A stretch of 64,000 bases of DNA from Pedobacter westerhofensis (lineage in GTDB: Bacteria; Bacteroidota; Bacteroidia; Sphingobacteriales; Sphingobacteriaceae). Location of the stretch: positions 558,001 through 622,000 of the forward strand of contig NZ_FXTN01000001.1 of the NCBI RefSeq assembly GCF_900182595.1, written 5' to 3'. Below, one piece after another: positions 53,749-59,526 of the stretch. The notes beneath the pieces are model-generated. The model made no database searches and was not told the origin of the DNA. It was given only the letters and a program-made list of their open reading frames with translations. Position numbers and translations under genes: made by a program. The stretch's first letter is position 1, and every line of letters begins with the position of its first letter.

Positions 53749-54091
53749 TATATTTTAACGACCACTTGACCATTTCAGCGATCACCGGCTCTAAATCCTG
53801 TCCGCTTTCAGTTAAGCTGTATTCAACATGGGGCGGAACCACGGACATTGCCTTCCGGCAGATAATACCGTCGGCCTCCAATTCTTTTAACGTTTGAATA
53901 AACATTTTTTCGCTTACAGCGGGAACAGCCTTTTTCAATTCGCCATATCTCATTGTCCCAGAAAATAGTTGTCTGATCACAAGAGGCTTCCAGCGGTTAC
54001 CCATCTTATAAGCAATAAATGTGACCGGGCATTTGGTGGTCACCAATCTTTTGTTCATCTGATTTGTAGAACTCTCTTTTACTTTGGCCAT
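53741..54091 (-). CDS. HxlR-type winged-helix transcriptional regulator
   Basis: The 116-residue MarR-like dimeric repressor has the HxlR core: CPVTFIAYKMGNRWKPLVIR near residue 25, RYGELKKAVPAVSEKMFIQTLKELEADGII as recognition region, and the C-terminal wing VEYSLTESGQDL. A cysteine precedes the core (TTKCPVT), the place where HxlR/YodB-type regulators sense quinones and other electrophiles. The start is MAKVKESS at 54091; the frame to 54151 would run past its own -7 element. It is divergent from an MDR quinone oxidoreductase, the typical target. Confidence 0.9.
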   Translation of the reverse strand: MAKVKESSTNQMNKRLVTTKCPVTFIAYKMGNRWKPLVIRQLFSGTMRYGELKKAVPAVSEKMFIQTLKELEADGIICRKAMSVVPPHVEYSLTESGQDLEPVIAEMVKWSLKYNV

Positions 54092-54103
54092 ATACACACT
54101 TTT

Positions 54104-54144
54104 AGGTAGGTACTTGATATAAGGTATGTACAAAGGTAATTTTG
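54104..54144. promoter_or_regulatory. Overlapping divergent promoters and direct repeats (candidate HxlR operator)
   Basis: Minus-strand TACCTTTG (54138-54131) and plus-strand TAATTTTG (54137-54144) are both exact TAnnTTTG elements and share the TA at 54137-54138. Next to them, AGGTAGGTAC (54104-54113) and AGGTATGTAC (54122-54131) repeat at an 18-base step, over the likely start site of the HxlR transcript. Only one polymerase can use this site at a time. Confidence 0.6.
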
Positions 54145-54169
54145 TTTTCAATAAAAAATCAAAATAAAG

Positions 54170-55186
54170 ATGAAAGCTATAATCATAACAGGTGAAGGAA
54201 AAGTAGCCTTAAACGAAGTACCTCAACCGGATGAGGCAAGTTCCGGCCATGTCATTATAAAAATGAAAGCGATGGGAATCAACGCAGGAGATAAGTTCCT
54301 GATCAGTGGCAATTACCCCCCGGGTTTTTTCACACAAAGCCTCCATAACATTGCAGGCGTGTCGGGTGTTGGGGAAGTTATCCAGCTGGGTGAAGGTGTA
54401 CCCGATAAATTTCTTGGCAGGCAGGTAACCGTTTACCGTTCACTGACGAAAAGCGAAAATGTGGTGGGGACCTGGAGCGAGTATGCACAGCTGCCTTATC
54501 TCCAGTGTGCAATATTGCCGGATGAGGCAGATCCATTGGATTACACAGGATCGCTGGTAAATATCATCACAGCGTATGGCGCATGGAAGCAACTGACCGA
54601 CGAAGGACACAAAGGCGTAGTGATTACCGCCGGTAATTCAGATACCGGAAAAGCCATGCTAGGTATTTGTCAGCATGCTGATGTGCCGGTTATCGCGATT
54701 GTCAGAAATGAACAGGGCAGGAAGGAACTCGAAGAACTTGGCGCCAGGCATATACTTATCCAGGGAACTGAAGATTTCCAGCAGCAGTTTGCGGCCCTTG
54801 CAAATGAACTGAAAACAACTGCCGTTTTTGACGGTGTGGGCGGTGCATTGCTTGGCGAGTTATTAAACGTGGTTCCTGCCGGAAGTACAATTTATGCTTA
54901 TGGCTTTCTGGGCGGAAATATACCCGTAGCTTTTCATACTGGTATCCTGATCAAAGGAATCACCATTAAAGGCTTCAGTAATTTCAACACCGCAACAGTT
55001 CAGGACCATGATCAGCTGGCATTAGCTTTAGAGGAGATCAGCAAAATAATTCACATGCCCCATTTTAAATTTAAAAGCGGAAAGGACTTTCAGTTTGAAC
55101 AGGTGAATGAAGCTTTAGCTTTCGTTTCTTCAGATGGCGGCAAAGCTACACTATTGGCGTCTTCCGCTTCAGGATCAGGGCGGTAA
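54170..55186 (+). CDS. MDR-family quinone oxidoreductase-like protein
   Basis: The 338-residue zinc-free medium-chain reductase has a catalytic GroES-like domain (KMKAMGINAGDKFLISGNYP) and a Rossmann domain with GVVITAGNSDTGKAMLGICQ as nucleotide loop and VFDGVGGALLGELL. The family reduces quinones or enones with NADPH. Divergence from an HxlR regulator with a cysteine sensor suggests induction by electrophiles. Its last 41 bases overlap the convergent DUF4199 gene. Confidence 0.9.
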   Translation: MKAIIITGEGKVALNEVPQPDEASSGHVIIKMKAMGINAGDKFLISGNYPPGFFTQSLHNIAGVSGVGEVIQLGEGVPDKFLGRQVTVYRSLTKSENVVGTWSEYAQLPYLQCAILPDEADPLDYTGSLVNIITAYGAWKQLTDEGHKGVVITAGNSDTGKAMLGICQHADVPVIAIVRNEQGRKELEELGARHILIQGTEDFQQQFAALANELKTTAVFDGVGGALLGELLNVVPAGSTIYAYGFLGGNIPVAFHTGILIKGITIKGFSNFNTATVQDHDQLALALEEISKIIHMPHFKFKSGKDFQFEQVNEALAFVSSDGGKATLLASSASGSGR

Positions 55187-55670
55187 TCAATGATACAACA
55201 AGTCCCACAGGTAATATTTCCATATAGGTGGCTCCTGCAACTCCAATTGGGGTTGCATACCACCTTTTAAAAGTTTCCATTTGCTCAGAGATACCAGAAA
55301 CTTCGGCCGGAGTCATATGGCTGACCCTGGCCGGGCTCAATTGATAAGATGCCAGTTTTTCTATAAAATCAGGAAAGAAATTGTAGTAAGCGATCATCCA
55401 TCCAATGACGTATAAAGTTGAAGCAATAAGAGCCATGTAAAAAGACATTAAAAAAGCATTGCCAAAGCTGATAACCCCGTTACTTTGCTGGTCACGGTAA
55501 TTTTTAACACCCACAAATATGAGCGAGAATGACAGCAGCATAGCTGTATACCCCAGGAGCATGCTACCATCAAAGGAGTTTTTAGAGTAACAGTATGCTA
55601 CAGAGAAAGACATGAAGGTAGCCACACAAATACCTGATATGAGGCCGTACACAAGTACATTTTTTTTCAT
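55146..55670 (-). CDS. DUF4199 membrane protein
   Basis: The 174-residue inner-membrane protein starts at MKKNVLVYGLISG; the 30 extra codons to 55760 look non-coding. Four hydrophobic segments are seen (VYGLISGICVATFMSFSVAY, LLGYTAMLLSFSLIFVGV, FLMSFYMALIASTLYVIGWM, TYMEILPVGLVVSLITALIL), with RDQQSNGVISFGNAFLMSF typical of DUF4199. The function is unknown. It lies 93 bases after a membrane-anchored LuxR-type regulator on the same strand, and the two may act together. Confidence 0.87.
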   Translation of the reverse strand: MKKNVLVYGLISGICVATFMSFSVAYCYSKNSFDGSMLLGYTAMLLSFSLIFVGVKNYRDQQSNGVISFGNAFLMSFYMALIASTLYVIGWMIAYYNFFPDFIEKLASYQLSPARVSHMTPAEVSGISEQMETFKRWYATPIGVAGATYMEILPVGLVVSLITALILKRKTPIV

Positions 55671-55763
55671 ACTAATTTGTTTAAAGGTTCGGCTGTAAAA
55701 TTGGGTTATCGTCGCAATATTTCCCTCATACTTTAGGGTGATTTGAATAAAAACTACCAAGTA

Positions 55764-56234
55764 TCAGGATATGATGTTCAGCTTCCTTGCCATTTCAACA
55801 GCCTGCGTACGCCTTTGTACCTCGAGCTTCTCAAATATTTTAGACGAATGAGTTTTAATAGTGTCTAATGATAAAAATAACCGGTCTGCTATCTGGAGGT
55901 TGCTCAGCCCTTCGGCCATTAACTGCAGAACCTCAAGCTCACGTTTGCTTAAGCGAAGACGGGTAACTTCAGCTTCATTCAACACAAAATGCTCAGTTTT
56001 AACTAAAACCTGTTTTTCTATAACTAAAGTATTTGTCCTGGGCTGGGTTAGCTTTTTAGCCAGCCAAATGCCAAGCCCGGTAAAAATTACAGCAATGGCA
56101 CCGACATACAGCTCAATGGTATAATCAATAACTATCAGCCGCCATTCAAGCCATTTAATAAACAGCAATAAAATAGCCAGAGAAATTCCATAGAGAAAAA
56201 CAGAACGGTTACGTATCAGGAATTTGAATATCAT
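55764..56234 (-). CDS. Membrane-anchored LuxR-type HTH regulator
   Basis: The 156-residue protein has two N-terminal membrane spans (about residues 10-26, FLYGISLAILLLFIKWL, and 37-58, IELYVGAIAVIFTGLGIWLA), a linker, and a C-terminal LuxR/GerE DNA-binding domain (about residues 93-155: LSKRELEVLQLMAEGLSNLQ, ADRLFLSLDTIKTHSSKIFE). No receiver or ligand domain is present, so it would act from the membrane, perhaps sensing a partner such as the DUF4199 protein encoded next. The ATG shares bases with the stop of a 15-codon ORF at 56231-56278. Confidence 0.88.
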   Translation of the reverse strand: MIFKFLIRNRSVFLYGISLAILLLFIKWLEWRLIVIDYTIELYVGAIAVIFTGLGIWLAKKLTQPRTNTLVIEKQVLVKTEHFVLNEAEVTRLRLSKRELEVLQLMAEGLSNLQIADRLFLSLDTIKTHSSKIFEKLEVQRRTQAVEMARKLNIIS

Positions 56235-56278
56235 TTATCCTCCCTCGCATCAGTAATGACAACCTTACTCTCCTGCAT
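56231..56278 (-). pseudogene. 15-codon stub, possibly start of a lost DUF3368/PIN-like toxin
   Basis: A tiny ORF, MQESKVVITDAREDK, begins one base after the UPF0175 stop and ends in the LuxR gene start (ATGA overlap). KVVITD resembles the first strand and catalytic Asp of the PIN-like DUF3368 toxins that normally follow UPF0175 genes. After these residues the homology would stop, as if a deletion joined the toxin's start to the LuxR gene. With so few residues this is tentative. Confidence 0.35.
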
Positions 56279-56279
56279 T

Positions 56280-56501
56280 TTAACGAAACGACCGAAGATC
56301 TTCTAATAGACTCTGATCCAAATAATGTACATCATACTGAACGAGAATATCAGATAAGTACCATTTTTTCATCCCTGCTATTTCAGCAGATTGTCCTAAA
56401 GATAATTTCCCTGATTCATACAGCTTTGCTGCGATAAATCTAACAGTATCCTGATGATCAGCCTCTAAAAAATCAGGTACCTGAAGTGTCATTGTTGTCA
56501 T
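56280..56501 (-). CDS. UPF0175 family protein (antitoxin-like, orphan)
   Basis: The 73-residue protein has the UPF0175 core AAKLYESGKLSLGQSAEIAGMKKWYLSDILVQYDV, an HTH-like helical pattern. Members are usually the first gene of a toxin-antitoxin-like pair with a DUF3368 PIN-type RNase. Here no toxin follows, only a 15-codon stub at 56231-56278. The protein may be a left-over antitoxin in a decayed island, or may have taken on a regulatory role for the LuxR gene directly downstream. Confidence 0.82.
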   Translation of the reverse strand: MTTMTLQVPDFLEADHQDTVRFIAAKLYESGKLSLGQSAEIAGMKKWYLSDILVQYDVHYLDQSLLEDLRSFR

Positions 56502-56616
56502 TGGAATAAATTTATGAAATGAAGATACTAAATATTAAAATCAATGAGCAAAGCAATTTTTTATTCATTGCTTGGGATTGTCATAATCTTTTATGGCTTT
56601 TAAAGTTCCATCAAAA

Positions 56617-56656
56617 CGAAAAAACCCGTTCCTACAATGTAGAAACGGGTTTTTAT
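56617..56656 (-). terminator. tRNA-style terminator without an intact tRNA
   Basis: Arms AAAACCCGTT and AACGGGTTTT, extended by CTAC/GTAG around an AAT loop, form a strong hairpin with T runs on the minus strand. Its layout mirrors the terminator of the intact tRNA at 58184-58218 and directly follows the tRNA remnant. Confidence 0.75.
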
Positions 56657-56659
56657 TCC

Positions 56660-56690
56660 GGTGGGCCCAACTGGCGCCTCTCGAACCACT
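56660..56690 (-). pseudogene. tRNA 3'-end remnant (T arm and acceptor 3' strand)
   Basis: On the minus strand the stretch reads AGTGGTTCGAGA, four extra bases GGCG, then CCAGTTGGGCCCAC: T stem, T loop TTCGAGA, other T-stem strand, acceptor strand TGGGCCC and discriminator A. Without the four bases it folds like a tRNA end with one mismatch. No 5' half is found upstream, so the gene is broken. It is a plausible scar of element integration or excision. Confidence 0.45.
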
Positions 56691-56739
56691 TCCTGTCTGA
56701 TTTGCGTCTAATCGCTGCTTTAAGTATATAAATTTAATA

Positions 56740-57518
56740 TTATCCTGGAAGGTCGCTATCAAGTTCCAGTCTTATCCTGTCTTGTTTAATAAGTTCTTTC
56801 AATTCATCTTCTTTCGGAAGGTACAGGCGGTACTTACTTGCAAATAATTTCTCGTTTTCTGCTAATATTGAATATTTCACAATTGTTTCATCCTTCTCTG
56901 TACAAAGGATAATACCGATAGTGGATTGTCGTCCTCACCTTTTTTCAAATCATTGTACATTCTGATATACATATCCATCTGTCCAATCGATCCATGAGTT
57001 AGTTCATCAGTTTTCAGATCGATCAAGACAAAACACTTCAGATAATAATTGTAAAAAACCAGATCAATAAAAAAGTCAGATGTATCTGTTACAATGTGTT
57101 GCTGTCTAGCTACAAAAGCAAAGCCCTTGCCTAATTCCATTAGAAATTGCTGTAGATGATTAATTAGTGCAGTTTCTATTTTACTCTCAGACAGCCTGGT
57201 ATCAATTGGTAAACCTAGAAATTCAAATATATATGGATCTTTTATTAATTGCTGAGCTTTTGGAGTTTCCTGCTCCCTGGTATCTAATACACGACCGATA
57301 AATTGCGATGTGATATTACGCTGTAACATACGTGTATTCCATCCTGATTCAATTGCGTGAATGACATATTGATTTCTCAGACTTTCAGTTTCGAGCCGGC
57401 TTATTATTCTATAATGAGTCCAGCTCAATTCGTGACGCGCTGCGTCACGAATTGGAAAAGCAATGTAAAATTGCCGGATATTTCTTAGATTACTTTCATC
57501 AAAACCTTTTCCAAAGTG
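56740..57518 (-). pseudogene. DUF1016 (YhcG-type PDDEXK nuclease) pseudogene, truncated and frameshifted
   Basis: Reading the minus strand, homology to DUF1016 nucleases starts at FGKGFDESNLRNIRQFYIAF (about 57518), with an in-frame stop a few codons before it, so the N-terminal domain is gone. It continues through HELSWTHYRIISRLE, LGKGFAFVARQQHI, DFFIDLVFYNYYLKCFVLID and MDMYIRMYNDLKKGEDDNP. Near 56925 one base is missing: the frame runs into an early stop at 56877, while the correct family ending (IILCTEKDETIVKYSI, LFASKYRLYLPKEDEL) continues in another frame to a stop at 56740. The intact open segment is 56877-57428. It is a relic of a mobile or restriction-associated gene. Confidence 0.85.
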
Positions 57519-57823
57519 TAACTTTCAACAGTTCTTTTAAATGCCCTATCTTAATCAGTAAATACACAGAGTAAAGGCAAATTTACAAATTTCATGTAAC
57601 AGAATAAGGGTTGTTTTTAAGAATTATTGTAACAAAATAAAGGTTGTTTTAATATAAGGATTCTTTATTGAAAGGCTAACTCCTTTCACAAAGCTTTCAG
57701 ATACATATACGTTGTTTTTGAGCTATAAAGATACCTAACTACCAAGTAGTCATATAACAGAGTATCAAAGCTCTCAGATATATCCGTACATTTCTATTAA
57801 GCTCTTTAGTACCTGAATCACTT
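57519..57823. other. Gene-free AT-rich stretch of the decayed island
   Basis: No coding sequence is seen. It holds two sets of imperfect direct repeats: TGTAACA(G/A)AATAA(G/A)GGTTGTTTT at 57595 and 57628, and CAAAGCT(T/C)TCAGATA at 57689-57706 and 57766-57783. Confidence 0.5.
57595..57650 (+). repeat. Two 23-bp direct repeats at a 33-base step
   Basis: Copies at 57595-57617 and 57628-57650 differ at two positions only. They could be a protein-binding pair or relics of the mobile element's control region. Confidence 0.6.
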
Positions 57824-58044
57824 CTATCTGATAATCACCCTACGATAGTCTTCAAAAACATCCTCTAGAATCCTGATCATAAACTTGTCTTTGATTTTGA
57901 AATCAGCATCCATCTGCCGTTTTCGTACATAATGAATAGTATCAATAAATTTTCTTGTCCCTTTGTGGTAAACTACAATTTCACATTACAAGTTCCATCA
58001 TCTTTTAAATGATGTTCAAAAACTGTCGCACTAACAGTTGCCAT
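57824..58044 (-). pseudogene. Tyrosine-recombinase (integrase) N-terminal remnant
   Basis: From the ATG at 58044 the minus strand encodes MATVSATVFEHHLKDDGTCNVK, typical of the arm-binding N-terminus of Bacteroidota phage-type integrases. A stop follows, but shifting by one base continues it: VVYHKGTRKFIDTIHYVRKR, then DFKIKDKFMIRILEDVFEDY, up to a stop at 57824. One base has been lost near 57975 and the catalytic domain is absent. It starts about 180 bases from the 3' end of the tRNA, the usual place for an integrase that uses a tRNA as attachment site. Confidence 0.75.
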
Positions 58045-58183
58045 AAAATTTCCTTAGCGACGGAAAACCACTGTTACACAGTTGTTACATTTTCACGTCA
58101 AATTAAACAAAAATTGCTGTAGAAACTGCCAAATGGATGACTGCCAGAGCCAGTGCTGTAAGCATAAAACCTACGTATAGAAA

Positions 58184-58218
58184 CAAAAAAAGCCGTTTCT
58201 AATACCAAGAAACGGCTT
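58184..58218 (-). terminator. Terminator of the tRNA gene
   Basis: AAGCCGTTTCT (58190-58200) pairs with AGAAACGGCTT (58208-58218) over a 7-base loop, and the minus strand continues into a run of T, ten bases past the tRNA 3' end. Confidence 0.92.
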
Positions 58219-58227
58219 TTTAAGCAG

Positions 58228-58301
58228 TGGGCCAAGATGGGCTCGAACCATCGACCAAAAGATTATGAGTCTTCTACTCTAACCAGCTGAGCTATTGGCC
58301 C
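58228..58301 (-). tRNA. tRNA with anticodon CAT (Met, or Ile2 if lysidine-modified)
   Basis: The 74 bases fold as a full cloverleaf: acceptor GGGCCAA/TTGGCCC with discriminator A, D arm with AGCTGGTTA loop, anticodon stem GAAGA/TCTTT closing loop CTCATAA (anticodon CAT), and T arm GATGG-TTCGAGC-CCATC. CCA is not encoded. The variable-loop region TGGTC is as in tRNA-Ile2, so lysidine-modified isoleucine tRNA is a real alternative to elongator methionine tRNA. It lacks initiator features. Confidence 0.95.
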
Positions 58302-58367
58302 GCGAAAAATCTATTAGATTTTGCGAGTGCAATGTTACATATTTGTATTCAATTTTAAAAACAGTTT

Positions 58368-59006
58368 ATGCAAAAAATCAAAAATATAATCTTCGACTAC
58401 GGCAATGTTATCTTCGCGATCGACTTCAGGATCGCACAAAAGACTCTTACACAAATCGGTATATCTAATATAGAAGATTTTTTCGGGCATAAAGGACATC
58501 ACACTTTATTTGATGATTTGGAGACGGGCAGCATCACTCCTGCCCAGTTCCGCGAAGGAATACGCCTGGAAGCAAAAAATCCGGCACTTACTGATGCAGA
58601 AATTGATGCTGCATGGAACAGTTTGCTCATCGGAATTGCCCCACAAACACTCGATGTACTCAACGAAACAAAAAAACATTACAGGACATTCCTGCTCAGC
58701 AATACTAACCAGATCCATTTCAATTACTTTACCGACTATCTGAAAAGAGAATTCCAGGTTGAAGGAAATGACCATCTGTTTGAAAAAACCTATTACTCTC
58801 ATGAAATGCTGATGAGAAAACCAAATGTGGAAATCTTTGAACAGGTAATCAGGGAAAATAACCTCAATCCTGCAGAAACGCTGTTTATAGACGATAGCCC
58901 GCAGCATCTGGTGGGGGCAAAAGAAGCCGGGCTGCAAACCTTGCTGATGACCGAACATCCAAAAGACCTGGGCAGCTTCTTAAAAGATAACGGTATATTG
59001 GTATGA
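58368..59006 (+). CDS. HAD-family hydrolase (subclass IA)
   Basis: The 212-residue phosphatase-like enzyme has motif I FDYGNVIF (nucleophile Asp; the usual second Asp is Gly-Asn here), motif II LLSNTNQIHF, a lysine in the MRKPNVEIFE segment (motif III) and motif IV FIDDSPQHLVGAKEAG. The helical cap lies between residues 15 and 90. Motif I as DYGNV, rather than DxDxT, is seen in the branch containing epoxide hydrolase N-domains and YihX/alpha-D-glucose-1-phosphatases. The substrate is probably a small phosphorylated metabolite. Its stop overlaps the next start by four bases. Confidence 0.9.
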   Translation: MQKIKNIIFDYGNVIFAIDFRIAQKTLTQIGISNIEDFFGHKGHHTLFDDLETGSITPAQFREGIRLEAKNPALTDAEIDAAWNSLLIGIAPQTLDVLNETKKHYRTFLLSNTNQIHFNYFTDYLKREFQVEGNDHLFEKTYYSHEMLMRKPNVEIFEQVIRENNLNPAETLFIDDSPQHLVGAKEAGLQTLLMTEHPKDLGSFLKDNGILV

Positions 59007-59341
59007 CCGGCAACAATCATCAAGTACAGCCAAAGAAATACAGCTCCCTAAAAGAATTTTATCCCTTTTACCTGAGCGAACACCGGAATACAATGAACAG
59101 GGCGCTTCATTTCACAGGCATATCACTATTGTGCCTGTGCTTTATTACCTCCATGCTGTTTCATAATGTTTACTTTTTTATAGCGATCCCATTTGTTGCC
59201 TTTGGTTTCTCCTGGATAGGCCATCTGTTTTTCGAAAAAAACAGACCTTCAACATGGAAGTATCCGTTCTTCAACCTCGCCTGTGATTTTCTTTTATTTG
59301 GTGATATTATCATGGGCAGACAGTCTTTTAAATCAACATAG
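59003..59341 (+). CDS. DUF962/Mpo1-like membrane protein
   Basis: The 112-residue protein matches the DUF962 family: FYPFYLSEHRNTMNRALHF at residues about 18-36, two or more membrane segments (LLCLCFITSMLFHNVYFFIA), then GHLFFEKNRPSTWKYPFFNL and DFLLFGDIIMG. Conserved histidines match those of yeast Mpo1, an iron-dependent dioxygenase of 2-hydroxy fatty acids. By analogy it may act in fatty-acid alpha-oxidation at the membrane, relevant since Sphingobacteriaceae make sphingolipids with hydroxylated chains. It is co-transcribed with the HAD gene (ATGA overlap). Confidence 0.88.
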   Translation: MTGNNHQVQPKKYSSLKEFYPFYLSEHRNTMNRALHFTGISLLCLCFITSMLFHNVYFFIAIPFVAFGFSWIGHLFFEKNRPSTWKYPFFNLACDFLLFGDIIMGRQSFKST

Positions 59342-59369
59342 GCGATATCGATTTCATTTATAATATACC

Positions 59370-59394
59370 ATAGACAAACTCTATATCACTATAG
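59370..59394. promoter_or_regulatory. OxyR-like operator candidate upstream of catalase
   Basis: ATAG-N7-CTAT (59370-59384) followed six bases later by ATAG (59391-59394) resembles the tandem ATAG-N7-CTAT pattern of OxyR sites, 130-160 bases before katA. A fourth CTAT is missing and the central bases of the first site do not fit the consensus. Confidence 0.35.
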
Positions 59395-59444
59395 AAAATA
59401 GGTGTTATGATACCGCTGGAATAGTATATACTTTTATCGCATCA

Positions 59445-59503
59445 AGCCTGCGCAGGATCAACAGAATTAAAAACCTGTGCAGGCTCCTTCAAAATACAGG
59501 AGG
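59445..59503 (+). promoter_or_regulatory. Two stem-loops in the katA leader
   Basis: AGCCTGCGCAGG (59445-59456) pairs with CCTGTGCAGGCT (59474-59485). Overlapping it, CTCCT (59484-59488) can pair with AGGAG (59498-59502). The first may end the upstream DUF962 transcript or structure the katA 5' UTR. Confidence 0.4.
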
Positions 59504-59526
59504 AAGCGATACAAATTTATACATAG

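Noticed and set aside
56519..56731. 70-codon plus-strand ORF over the tRNA remnant
   Set aside because: Its codons run through the terminator hairpin and the tRNA-like segment, and the peptide resembles nothing; non-coding.
57519..57823. CRISPR array in the repeat-containing stretch
   Set aside because: Only two copies of each repeat, with short spacers or long uneven spacing and no cas genes.
56660..58301. tRNA remnant as direct-repeat attR of the CAT tRNA
   Set aside because: Both share GGTTCGAG and GGGCC but the T stem and acceptor differ, so the remnant comes from another tRNA, not a duplicated 3' end.
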